A stretch of 64,000 nt of DNA from Mycobacterium sp. 852002-40037_SCH5390672 (GTDB taxonomy: Bacteria > Actinomycetota > Actinomycetes > Mycobacteriales > Mycobacteriaceae): contig NZ_LZTA01000049.1 of assembly GCF_001665875.1 (NCBI RefSeq), positions 1-64,000 on the forward strand. The letters are read 5' to 3'. Below, piece after piece: positions 21,857-28,760 of the stretch. Positions within the stretch are counted from its first letter, which is position 1. The number at the start of each line of letters is the position of its first letter. The translations under genes and the position numbers were made by a program. The notes beneath the pieces were generated by a model. That model searched no databases, had not been told where the DNA came from, and saw nothing but the letters and a program-made list of their open reading frames with translations.

Positions 21857-22486
21857 GTGAGCCAGCGGGCACGTCTCGGGATAGTCCTTGTCCTCAACAT
21901 CTCCCTGATCGCGGCGCTGGTCATCGTGGGTTTGGCCGCGCATTCGGTCGGGGTTATCGCGGCAGCGGGTGACACCGCCGGGGACTGCGCTGCGCTGCTT
22001 CTCGGTTTGATCGCCGTCGCTGTTCGAGACCGGTCCCGCCACCCGCGGCGCTCGTCGGCGATACCGGTGGTCGCGCTGATCAACGGCGCTGCACTCTTGG
22101 TTGTGTCCGTGCTGATCGCGGTGGAGGCGGTACGTCGGCTGATTCGTGGTGTCGCCGAGGTGCACGGCCTGGCGGTGTTGATTGTCAGCGCGGTGACGAT
22201 GGCGGTGCTGTTGGTGGCTGCGTGGGTGCTCGGGGCTTCCGCCGTCAACGAGGACCTCCATCTGCGGTCCGTCCTGTTGGACACGCTCGCCGATGCCGCG
22301 GCGGCAGGCGCGGTTGCCGTCGCGGGTGCAGTGATCGCGCTGACCGGACGTGTCTTCTGGCTTGACCCCGTACTCGCGCTCGCCATCGCGGTTATTGCCG
22401 CGGTTCCCGCGAGCGCGCTCTGCCTGAAGGCCCTCGCCGCGATACGGGGCGCGGCAGTGGACTTCGCGGATGAGCAGGGCGCCTGA
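21857..22486 (+). CDS. Cation diffusion facilitator-like transporter, membrane domain only
   Basis: A 209-residue protein with six hydrophobic segments and the layout of a CDF (zinc/manganese efflux) transmembrane domain; the usual C-terminal cytoplasmic domain (about 80-100 residues) is absent. The metal site positions read DTAGD in the second helix (about residue 39) and DTLAD in the fifth (about 136), that is DxxxD plus DxxxD. Zinc CDFs usually have HxxxD pairs, and an all-Asp site is associated with manganese-type members, so specificity is open. The GTG at 21857 begins 3 nt after ychF. Its stop codon lies in the second copy of a 16-bp direct repeat derived from ychF. Confidence 0.75.
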   Translation: MSQRARLGIVLVLNISLIAALVIVGLAAHSVGVIAAAGDTAGDCAALLLGLIAVAVRDRSRHPRRSSAIPVVALINGAALLVVSVLIAVEAVRRLIRGVAEVHGLAVLIVSAVTMAVLLVAAWVLGASAVNEDLHLRSVLLDTLADAAAAGAVAVAGAVIALTGRVFWLDPVLALAIAVIAAVPASALCLKALAAIRGAAVDFADEQGA

Positions 22487-22499
22487 CGTGGTGGAGTTC
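22484..22499 (+). repeat. 16-bp direct repeat, copy 2 (ychF 3' remnant)
   Basis: Exact copy of TGACGTGGTGGAGTTC at 21823. Read in the ychF phase it continues as GTG GTG GAG TTC GGC TTC CGG (VVEFGFR), close to the true YchF ending VVEFRFNV, so it looks like a remnant of the original ychF 3' end displaced by the inserted transporter gene. Confidence 0.7.
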
Positions 22500-22570
22500 G
22501 GCTTCCGGCAACCTCTGGTCAGCAGAAGATGTAAGGCTCTTGCAGCTACGCACTTTGTCTAGGCCTTTCG

Positions 22571-22588
22571 GCTGGACAGGTGTCCAGC
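22571..22588. promoter_or_regulatory. Perfect inverted-repeat operator before SnoaL-like gene
   Basis: GCTGGACAGGTGTCCAGC has two perfect 8-bp arms around GG. It directly abuts a TANNNT -10 (TATCGT, 22589-22594), so a bound dimer would cover the -35 to -10 region of the promoter of the gene at 22638. Length and symmetry suit a TetR- or GntR-type dimer. The cognate regulator is not identifiable in the window. Confidence 0.6.
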
Positions 22589-22594
22589 TATCGT
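22589..22594 (+). promoter_or_regulatory. -10 element of the operator-controlled promoter
   Basis: TATCGT fits TANNNT. It would place the transcription start near 22601, leaving a leader of about 37 nt with the purine-rich AGGGATGGG before the ATG at 22638. Confidence 0.45.
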
Positions 22595-22637
22595 GGCGAC
22601 GGCACTATCAACCGAGACCGATAGGGATGGGCTTTAA

Positions 22638-23066
22638 ATGGGGAAGGTTCCAACCCGCCAGGCGCGATTGGCACACGCGGCCAAGCACGCGGAGTTGTGG
22701 AACGCCGGCAAGAAGGACGAGTGGGTGGCATCGTGGCGCACGATCTGTCCGGGCGAGGTCCGCATGTTCGACCCCGTCGGCACGGAGGAAAAGCACGGTT
22801 TCGCTGCCGCCACGTCGGACGCGTTCGATATGTTCCAGTCGATCCTCAAGATCAAGATGATTACGGTTCAGGTCAACGGGAACGAGATGGCCTGGGTGTG
22901 CGAGAACCATTTCGGTGCCGAACCGAACGTGCAGATGGCATACAGCATCGAGACGTTCGCGTGGGACGGCGACGGCAACCTCCTGGTCAAGACCTACTAT
23001 CCGATGCCGGAATCCGTGGGCGTCGAGGCCGATCCTTATGCCCACCTATTGGACGGGCAGAAGTAG
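22638..23066 (+). CDS. SnoaL/NTF2-like fold protein
   Basis: A 142-residue protein with the cone-shaped alpha+beta barrel signature of NTF2-like proteins: an N-terminal helix (ARLAHAAKHAELWNAGKKDEWVASW) and later strands including MAWVCENHF and IETFAWDGDGNLLVKTYYP. Members include polyketide cyclases, limonene epoxide hydrolase, ketosteroid isomerase and many small-molecule binders without known activity. No catalytic set can be assigned. ATG 22638 follows AGGGATGGG. The gene stands alone behind a strong 18-bp operator palindrome, so its expression is probably induced by a ligand of that repressor. Confidence 0.7.
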   Translation: MGKVPTRQARLAHAAKHAELWNAGKKDEWVASWRTICPGEVRMFDPVGTEEKHGFAAATSDAFDMFQSILKIKMITVQVNGNEMAWVCENHFGAEPNVQMAYSIETFAWDGDGNLLVKTYYPMPESVGVEADPYAHLLDGQK

Positions 23067-23189
23067 TCCACGCTTGATATACGCCGTGTCGCAGGGCTAG
23101 AACTGGTAAGGCCTGGAGATCATCGGATGAGAGAGAATAGAAGGACCCCGCACCTGCGTAAGAGCGACTCGTGGTGAGGATGTGTGTAG

Positions 23190-23549
23190 GTGTCCACTGA
23201 GGATTTCGCCAACCAGCCCGGTGCTTCCAACGACCGGGCTTCTGAGCTCGACGAGCGTGAAAAGGCTCTTGATCATCGGGAGGCTGAACTCGCGAGACGC
23301 GAGTGGTTCGCTGATGAGCGAGACCGGCTCGCTGATGAGCGTGACTTCCTTGCCGGCCAGCGCGAGCGGATAGCAGACGAACGGGAGTTGCGTGCTGACG
23401 AACGTGAAGGCACCGCCGCGGACCGTGAAGTCGCGCGACTGCGGCGCATGGACGAGGGCGCGGAGCGCGACACGGCCACAGCCGAACGGGAGGAGGCAGA
23501 CGTGTCCCGTGAAATGGCCGACAGCGAAAGGCGTGACGCCGAGGACTAA
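23190..23549 (+). CDS. Highly charged coiled-coil repeat protein
   Basis: A 119-residue soluble protein made almost wholly of Glu, Arg, Asp and Ala in short irregular repeats (for example FADERDRLADERDFLAGQ and ERIADERELRADERE), typical of a single long helix or coiled coil. There is no signal peptide or other domain. It starts at GTG 23190 with a GAGGA upstream at 23175-23179. Related short proteins with ALDxREA-type repeats are common in mycobacteria and have no known role. A decayed fragment with the same repeat type lies at 25242-25355. Confidence 0.6.
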   Translation: MSTEDFANQPGASNDRASELDEREKALDHREAELARREWFADERDRLADERDFLAGQRERIADERELRADEREGTAADREVARLRRMDEGAERDTATAEREEADVSREMADSERRDAED

Positions 23550-23600
23550 TCCTCCGCCTCCAATGCTGCATTGTGTAGGAGATCGGCTGAGGGAGACGCG

Positions 23601-24152
23601 ATGCGGTGGCGAGGTGTGTGTCACGTGGAGTTCGCGGTGTTGGACTACGACGACTCGATCGCGTTCTACGACGCGTTGTTCGGCTGGCTCGGCTACAGCA
23701 GCTTCTCGTCTCTCAACATGGAATACCAGTCGACGTATTACATGACGCGTAATGTCAACCCGCACAGCTATATCGGGATCCAGCCCGCGCGCACCGGCAC
23801 GAAGCTGACCCACACCGACCAAGCGGTCGGCATCAACCACGTTGCGTTGTGGGCCCGAAGCAGGGCGGAGGTCGACCGATTTCATCGCGAATTCTTGGTC
23901 GAGCGCGGTGTCCCGGTCACCGATGAGCCGAAGGAGTACCCGCAGTACTGGCCGGGCTACTACGCTGTGTTCTTTGACGACCCGATCAATGGGATTCACT
24001 GGGAGCTGGCATGGCTGCCGAAAGTACCTACGCCCCGCCAACTTTGGTCGTTCTATCGCACGATTCGTGTTGTCGCCAAGAGTCGGCCGGACCTGGCGAA
24101 CACAGTGGCCGGTGTCGCTTTGCAGGCCAGGAGGACCCTTCGGGCCCGATGA
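23601..24152 (+). CDS. Glyoxalase/VOC-fold protein
   Basis: A 183-residue protein with the vicinal oxygen chelate (bleomycin resistance/dioxygenase) fold. Two beta-alpha-beta-beta-beta modules are visible, beginning with CHVEFAVLDYDDSIAFYDALFG and INHVALWARSRAEVDRFH. Candidate metal ligands are the His in VCHVEFAV, the His in INHVALWA and the Glu in HWELAWLP, the positions used in this superfamily. The reaction is unknown. ATG 23601 has a GGGAG ribosome binding site at 23591-23595. Confidence 0.8.
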   Translation: MRWRGVCHVEFAVLDYDDSIAFYDALFGWLGYSSFSSLNMEYQSTYYMTRNVNPHSYIGIQPARTGTKLTHTDQAVGINHVALWARSRAEVDRFHREFLVERGVPVTDEPKEYPQYWPGYYAVFFDDPINGIHWELAWLPKVPTPRQLWSFYRTIRVVAKSRPDLANTVAGVALQARRTLRAR

Positions 24153-24267
24153 TCGGCGCATCGGGTCACACCCTCGAATGGCGCGCCGGCCTTGTCGGAG
24201 TCGACGTTTAGATTCGGTGCTCAGATACGCACGTCGGCGGCACTGCTGTGACCTCGAGGGAGACCAC

Positions 24268-24666
24268 ATGAAGTTCATTTCGACCCGAATCATCACGACC
24301 GACGTCAAGCGACTCGTCGATTTCTACGAGATGGTCACCGAGGTTTCCGCGATCTGGGGGAATGAGCTGTTCGCCGAGATCCCGACGCCGATCGGGACGT
24401 TGGCCATCGGCAGCGACAAGACCGTTCCGCTGTTTGGAGAAGGATCCGCTGAACCCGCGGCCAACCGAAGCGCCATCCTGGAGTTCCTCGTCGAGGACGT
24501 GGACTCCGAATACGAGCGGCTCCGCGAGCGGGTGGCCGAGGTCGTGACGGAACCGACGACGATGCCCTGGGGAAACCGCGCGTTGTTGTTCCGGGATCCG
24601 GATGGAAACCTGGTCAACCTGTTCACGCCGGTGACCGAGGAGGCTCGCGCCAAGTTCGGAGTGTGA
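24268..24666 (+). CDS. VOC-family protein
   Basis: A 132-residue single-chain VOC protein: MKFISTRIITTDVKRLVDFYEMVTE opens the first module and AILEFLVEDVDSEYERLRERV the second, ending in LFRDPDGNLVNLFTPV. The second-module Glu/Asn pattern resembles bleomycin-resistance-like proteins and extradiol-dioxygenase-like binders; no full metal triad is evident, so it may bind rather than transform its ligand. ATG 24268 follows GAGGGAG (24256-24262). It runs in the same direction as the VOC gene upstream, 115 nt apart. Confidence 0.75.
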   Translation: MKFISTRIITTDVKRLVDFYEMVTEVSAIWGNELFAEIPTPIGTLAIGSDKTVPLFGEGSAEPAANRSAILEFLVEDVDSEYERLRERVAEVVTEPTTMPWGNRALLFRDPDGNLVNLFTPVTEEARAKFGV

Positions 24667-24767
24667 CCGTCGGCGAAGTGAGCGGCCATCGCGCGCGTGA
24701 CCCAAGGGCTCCAGACGAATCCGAATTACCACTTGCCCGGATTGCCCTCGAGGGAAATTCTTGGGAG

Positions 24768-25166
24768 ATGGCGACTGTAAAACGGGCGGGGCAGCGGGCC
24801 AGGCGGTTTCCGACAGTGTTGGTGGGTGACGGATTGCTGCTGCTGTCCGCTCTGGGATTGGCCGCCGGCAGCGTCGCCGCCCAGGCGGCCCCGCCCCCGG
24901 CACCCACCGGCCACTGGTGTCCGGGTGATCAATGGAACCCAGCGTGGGGCAACGTCTTGGACTGGGACTGGAACCGCTGCCACGACTGGCAGCATCCGGG
25001 AGGCCCGACCGCCCCCGCGGGGTGGGGGCCCTGGGGACCCCCGCCGGCGTGGGCACCACCGCAGCCACCCCAACCGCAGTGGGCGCCGGGGGCGCAAATG
25101 ATGTGGAACCCCACCGGTGCCGGTAACTGGGGCATCTGGAACAACGGAATATGGACTCCTGTCTGA
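24768..25166 (+). CDS. Secreted Pro/Trp-rich small protein
   Basis: A 132-residue predicted exported protein. A twin-Arg-like basic start (KRAGQRARRF) precedes a hydrophobic stretch (VLVGDGLLLLSALGLAAGSVAAQA) with a plausible signal-peptidase site after AQA (about residue 41). The mature part is short and rich in Pro, Trp and Gly (for example GPWGPPPAWAPPQPP), with two Cys (HWCPG, NRCHDW) that could pair. Similar W/P-rich secreted peptides are frequent in mycobacteria and have no known function. ATG 24768 is used; the frame is open upstream but without coding character. Confidence 0.6.
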   Translation: MATVKRAGQRARRFPTVLVGDGLLLLSALGLAAGSVAAQAAPPPAPTGHWCPGDQWNPAWGNVLDWDWNRCHDWQHPGGPTAPAGWGPWGPPPAWAPPQPPQPQWAPGAQMMWNPTGAGNWGIWNNGIWTPV

Positions 25167-25547
25167 CCAGACGCCGCCGCTGCCAGTAGTCGGATCGGGA
25201 TAAGCGGCCCTCGGCGGATCGAACGGGATCGCCCGGCGTGACGGGCGGCTGCGGCCGCGGAGGACTCTGCCGAGCCGCCCGAGGAGCTGGAACGCCGGGC
25301 CCACGCGCTCGACGAGCGCGAAAGCGCCGTCATCCGGCGCGAGAGCGATCTCTGATGATAGCCGCGAGGGTGCCTCCGCGGCGAAATGCAGAGGCGACGC
25401 TACTGACGCGCATGTATTTTGCTGCCGAAAATATACCGGTGTGTAATAAATTTGCTCCACTTGCGGCGCACGTCATGGTCCGGTCGGCGAATGACCTGCG
25501 CCACAAATTTTGGTTTGCAATAAATGTTATTGCTAGCCTCGCTGCCC
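25167..25547. other. Gene-poor stretch with AT-rich block
   Basis: Apart from the coiled-coil fragment at 25242-25355, no gene is visible. From about 25405 to 25540 the base composition drops sharply in GC (runs such as GAAAATATACC and GTAATAAATTTG), unlike everything around it. This forms the upstream region of the NlpC/P60-like gene and is a candidate for Lsr2 binding or recent transfer. A TAGCCT -10-like hexamer at 25534-25539 lies 8 nt before the ATG at 25548. Confidence 0.5.
25242..25355 (+). pseudogene. Fragment of a coiled-coil repeat protein
   Basis: An open phase of 37 codons that has no start codon, translating to a segment containing EELERRAHALDERESAVIRRESDL before its stop. This closely resembles the repeats of the protein at 23190-23549 (ASELDEREKALDHREAEL). 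It looks like the C-terminal remnant of a duplicated and decayed copy. Confidence 0.4.
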
Positions 25548-26102
25548 ATGGTCGTTATTGCAACATTGATGTCGTTGATCAGTCAGGTCTCCGGCACGCC
25601 TTATATTTCGGGCGGAGATTCGCCCGCCGGTACCGATTGTTCGGGACTTGCGTCGTGGATTGCGAATGCAGCAACTGACAGGCCCGTTTTTGGGGATCGA
25701 TTCAACACCGGAAACGAAGAGGGTGCATTGTTGGCGCGCGGCTTCCAATACGGAACCGCGCCCAACGCCTTGGTCATCGGGTGGAACGGGGGCCACACCG
25801 CCGTGACGCTGCCGGATGGAACCTCGGTCGCCAGTGGCGAGCGTGGCGGCGTGCACCTGGGCGGTCCTGGCGCCTACCAGGCCGGATTCACCCACCACAT
25901 GTTCCTCCCGATGGCACCGGAAGATGGCGGCGCACCGCCGTTATTCGCTCCGCCGCCCCCGCCGGACGCACCACCGCCGCCGCCCGACGCGCCGCCTCCG
26001 CCTCCGGACGCTCCGCCGCCGCCGCCGGACGCACCGCCTCCGCCACCGGCTGTTCTCATCGACGCTCCGGCGCCAGCCGCTCCGCCCCCGCCCGGCTCCT
26101 GA
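25548..26102 (+). CDS. NlpC/P60-like peptidase domain with PPPPPDA-repeat tail
   Basis: About 184 residues. The N-terminal half is an NlpC/P60 papain-like fold: the first helix VVIATLMSLISQ, then GTPYISGGDSPAGTDCSGLASW with the catalytic Cys, and GGHTAVTLPDG with the catalytic His. The family cleaves peptidoglycan stem peptides (gamma-Glu to meso-DAP). The C-terminal third is a low-complexity tail with about five tandem PPPPPDA heptads and a closing PPPPGS. An ATG at 25524 would add eight residues (MLLLASLP) and make a better secretion signal; 25548 is preferred because the family fold begins there and a -10-like element precedes it. Flanking AT-rich DNA suggests transfer, possibly from a phage lysis or tail module. 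Confidence 0.7.
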   Translation: MVVIATLMSLISQVSGTPYISGGDSPAGTDCSGLASWIANAATDRPVFGDRFNTGNEEGALLARGFQYGTAPNALVIGWNGGHTAVTLPDGTSVASGERGGVHLGGPGAYQAGFTHHMFLPMAPEDGGAPPLFAPPPPPDAPPPPPDAPPPPPDAPPPPPDAPPPPPAVLIDAPAPAAPPPPGS

Positions 26103-26466
26103 ATTACCTTTATTCGGCCGCGCCGGAATTGCGAATTAATAACAAATACATCGCACACCGCCGGCCGCAATGGCTGATTGTGCAGTGTCGTCGTTTCCTA
26201 GGATTCGTCCTTCCAGTCAGTAGTGAAATACGGCCGGTGCCGATCGATTTGTGAGCTACGTCACTAGCGAGCTAGGAGTGCGCTGCAGCAAAGTGTGCTC
26301 ATGTGTCATATGTGATGCCTGAGCCCGCTTTGCTTTAACCATTACCCAAGGAAATTACGTACGGCGTTGCGCCGCTGAACGGCCACGCGCGCCCGCGCGC
26401 TCGATAGGCTGGCGCTGCCCGCGAAGATCGGGCGTAACCGGAAGCAGCGAACCTAGGCGGGCCGCA
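26103..26466. other. Intergenic stretch, AT-rich at its left end
   Basis: No gene is visible. 26103-26160 is AT-rich (for example GCGAATTAATAACAAATAC), mirroring the block on the other side of the NlpC/P60-like gene. Near 26285-26337 the heptamers AGCAAAG and CTTTGCT form an inverted repeat around a CATATG centre, which might be regulatory. The right part returns to normal GC and contains no clear promoter for the next gene. Confidence 0.4.
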
Positions 26467-26790
26467 ATGATCTTCATCGTCGTCAAGTTCGAGACCAAAC
26501 CCGAGTGGACCGACCGCTGGCCGGGTCTCGTCGCGTCGTTCACCGCGGCGACTCGGGCCGAGGAAGGCAATCTGTGGTTCGAGTGGTCGCGCAGCCTGGA
26601 CAACCCCGCGGAGTACGTCTTGGTGGAGGCATTCCGCGACGACGAGGCGGGTGGCGTTCACGTCAACAGCGAGCACTTCAAGCGGGCGATGCGAGAGCTC
26701 CCACAGGCCCTGAAGTCCACGCCCAAGATCATCAACCAGACCATCGATGCCACGGGCTGGTCAGAGATGGGCGAAATGGCCGTCGACTGA
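26467..26790 (+). CDS. Antibiotic biosynthesis monooxygenase (ABM) fold protein, Rv1117-like
   Basis: A 107-residue protein of the dimeric alpha-beta barrel ABM family: MIFIVVKFETKPEWTDRW starts the first strand and helix, EGNLWFEWSRSLDNPAEYVLVEAFRDDEA covers the strand hairpin, and HVNSEHFKRAMRELP the second helix. Family members are cofactor-free quinol monooxygenases or heme-degrading enzymes; lack of diagnostic residues leaves the substrate open. Length and position fit Rv1117. ATG 26467 follows GGCGGG, a modest ribosome binding site. Convergent with the next gene, 7 nt between stops. Confidence 0.75.
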   Translation: MIFIVVKFETKPEWTDRWPGLVASFTAATRAEEGNLWFEWSRSLDNPAEYVLVEAFRDDEAGGVHVNSEHFKRAMRELPQALKSTPKIINQTIDATGWSEMGEMAVD

Positions 26791-26797
26791 TCCTCGA

Positions 26798-27478
26798 CTA
26801 GCCGATCGCGATCTCGATTTCGTCGCCCAGGGCATAGCCCGGTGCGAGCGGAAGGTTGTCACCGCTCCAGAACGAGCCCGGGTCGAAGAAATTCGAGTAC
26901 TTCTCCGTGGTGAGCAGTCCCATTTCCTCGTAGGTGATTGCCACAGTTTCCGCGCAGTAGGCCGCTTCCAGGCCGAGCCGCTGGCGCTCTTTGCGTCGCT
27001 GCGTAGATTCTCGAACCTTCTTGTCCACGACCGGGATTCCGCGCGTCCAGTCATAGGCGTTCGGGAGCCGGCCGCGCAACCACCGGCCCGTCAGGCGCAT
27101 GGTGGTGGGAAACGCGGTGCCGTCCATCCGTGCGATCACGCGCAGGAGCTTGTTCTCTTGCTCCCGGGTGGCCGGCGGAGTCAGCTGGCGCAGCCAGCAC
27201 CGTTGGTGGTAGCGCTGCGACCACTGCAACACCGATTGCGCGAGGTCGTTGATTTGTACGCCACGATGATTCGTTCCAGTCCACAGGTCGACGAGCTTGT
27301 CACCCAGTTCGGCGTGCCAGATCAGCGGCGGCAAGTCGTCGATGGTCACCGTCATGCCGACGTGATTCACCGGGCTGTTCGTCAGCGTCTGAATGGCGCG
27401 GTCGGGTCCCGAGCCGCCGCGAAACAGCCAAAGGTCGCCGGTGCGAGTCTCTTCGAGCGCTTGGTTCAAGGTGAGCAT
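26798..27478 (-). CDS. Permuted papain-fold (YiiX/NlpC-like) hydrolase, Rv1118c-like
   Basis: A 226-residue protein. The motif TGDLWLFRGGSG followed by IQTLTNSPVNHVGMTV has the order His-before-Cys: catalytic His in NHVGM (about residue 41) and candidate Cys in YCAETVAITYEEMGLL (about 185). That circular permutation is typical of the YiiX/YaeF/LRAT branch of NlpC/P60-like proteins, which act on lipids or peptides. It is a good match for the Rv1118c position before the adenylate cyclase. ATG 27478 (MLTLNQALEETRTGD) is used; upstream in-frame codons look non-coding and contain many Cys and Thr. Confidence 0.65.
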   Translation of the reverse strand: MLTLNQALEETRTGDLWLFRGGSGPDRAIQTLTNSPVNHVGMTVTIDDLPPLIWHAELGDKLVDLWTGTNHRGVQINDLAQSVLQWSQRYHQRCWLRQLTPPATREQENKLLRVIARMDGTAFPTTMRLTGRWLRGRLPNAYDWTRGIPVVDKKVRESTQRRKERQRLGLEAAYCAETVAITYEEMGLLTTEKYSNFFDPGSFWSGDNLPLAPGYALGDEIEIAIG

Positions 27479-27633
27479 CGTCGTATAAACCCGTTCGCCG
27501 CTGCAGCTTTCGCCGTTGTCGTCGCCGATATGAGATTGGTGGTAGGTCACCCATGATGCGGTGCCGCATGTAGTGCCGTAGGTAGGGGGCACACAAGTCA
27601 ATCACAACGGGGGCTTGCCGACTCGGCTGCGCA

Positions 27634-27639
27634 TAGCCT
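27634..27639 (+). promoter_or_regulatory. -10 element for a leaderless small gene
   Basis: TAGCCT (TANNNT) stands exactly 6 nt before the ATG at 27646. This supports the small gene being real and leaderless. Confidence 0.55.
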
Positions 27640-27645
27640 GGTGGC

Positions 27646-27855
27646 ATGCGCAGTGTGTGGAAGTGGCTGGGATTGGCCGGTGCCGCCGGGGTCGTCGCCG
27701 GGGGCGCGCTGGTGGTTCGCGATCAACGCAAGCGGCGTGCATACACCGCTGACGAGGTCCGGGATCGCCTGCATCAGCGGTTGGCCGAATACAACGGCGA
27801 CGGCGGTCAGTCCGGCTCGGAGTCGGACGGCGCCTCAACGGCGAACAAGCGATAG
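27646..27855 (+). CDS. Small single-span membrane protein
   Basis: A 69-residue protein: a short basic start, one hydrophobic helix (about 7-25, [18 protein letters not shown]), then a basic stretch [20 protein letters not shown] and a Gly/Ser-rich tail. It is too small for further assignment. A leaderless -10 six bases before the ATG and the membrane-plus-basic layout support expression. The last 49 nt overlap the 3' end of the convergent cyclase gene. Confidence 0.6.
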   Translation: MRSVWKWLGLAGAAGVVAGGALVVRDQRKRRAYTADEVRDRLHQRLAEYNGDGGQSGSESDGASTANKR

Positions 27856-28631
27856 GTGCCCGAAAAGCCCTTCAGCTCCACATTGCGGCCGTCGTCGAAG
27901 CGGATGCCGTCGGAATCGGAAAGTGCGTCTCGCACGGGCTGACTCACCAGAATCTGGCCACCGACCGCTTGCGCGGCTACCCGTGCCGCCATCGCGACGT
28001 TGCGGCCGAACAGATCATCGCCGCGGCGCACCGAGCGCCCCATGTGGATGCCGATCCGAACGCGAATCTCCTCGTGCCGCTTGCGGTTTGCGTCCCTGCG
28101 CAACGCGTGCTGCAGGTCGATACCGCAGCGGACCGCTTCTTCGGCGCGAGCGAACGCGATCATGAATCCGTCGCCCTGGCTCTTCACCACATGACCGGAC
28201 CGTCGCTGCACGAGATCTGAGACCAGCTTGTCGTGCGAGCTGATCAGCTTGACCCACGCCCGATCGCCGATCCGCTCGTTCAGCGCGGTCGACTCCTCGA
28301 TGTCGGAGAACAAGATCACTACGCGGCCGTCCGGGGTGACGCGGGCGAGGTCGGGTCGCTCGACTTCGGCCCAGTCCGCAAGTTCCTCGATGCTGCCGCG
28401 AACCACCGCGCCGAAGCCTTCTTTGCGCATCAGGTTGGCGGTGTTCCACACCCTTTTGACGGCCTCGCGACCACCCGACAGCAGCTGATTGCGGGTGTCG
28501 GCCCGCTGGCGCAGCTCGTCGAGCTCCTCTTGACTGCGCACCAGCGACCGCCACAGCACGATCAGCCCGACACCTTCGATCCCGGCGATCCCGGCCAGGA
28601 TGTAGACCGCGAGGTGCAGCGGATCAGGCAT
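27807..28631 (-). CDS. Single-span class III adenylate cyclase, intact Rv1120c-type
   Basis: A 274-residue protein with one N-terminal membrane helix (about 7-27), a short coiled segment, and a class III cyclase domain (about 98-265). The metal Asp residues are in LFSDIEEST and [10 protein letters not shown]; the Lys in VVKSQGDG and the segment [14 protein letters not shown] give purine and transition-state residues. In M. tuberculosis the corresponding Rv1120c is a truncated cyclase, whereas here the domain looks complete and active. The ATG at 28631 follows GAAAGGATGG. Divergent from zwf; convergent and overlapping by 49 nt with the small membrane protein gene. Confidence 0.87.
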   Translation of the reverse strand: MPDPLHLAVYILAGIAGIEGVGLIVLWRSLVRSQEELDELRQRADTRNQLLSGGREAVKRVWNTANLMRKEGFGAVVRGSIEELADWAEVERPDLARVTPDGRVVILFSDIEESTALNERIGDRAWVKLISSHDKLVSDLVQRRSGHVVKSQGDGFMIAFARAEEAVRCGIDLQHALRRDANRKRHEEIRVRIGIHMGRSVRRGDDLFGRNVAMAARVAAQAVGGQILVSQPVRDALSDSDGIRFDDGRNVELKGFSGTYRLFAVEAPSDSEPD

Positions 28632-28760
28632 GCCGCCATCCTTTCAAGGCCGTGGTCCACTCAGGTTGTCGGCCCCATCGGCAGTGTCTAGTGTTGAGTT
28701 CGCCGGCCGCGGGTAGTGATCTCAAGGGAGCCGATCAGGTGACTTTCGGGAGGAGCCGTT

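Noticed and set aside
25957..26050. Tandem DNA repeat resembling a short array
   Set aside because: The 21-bp periodicity simply encodes the PPPPPDA heptads of the NlpC/P60-like protein; there are no spacers as in CRISPR.
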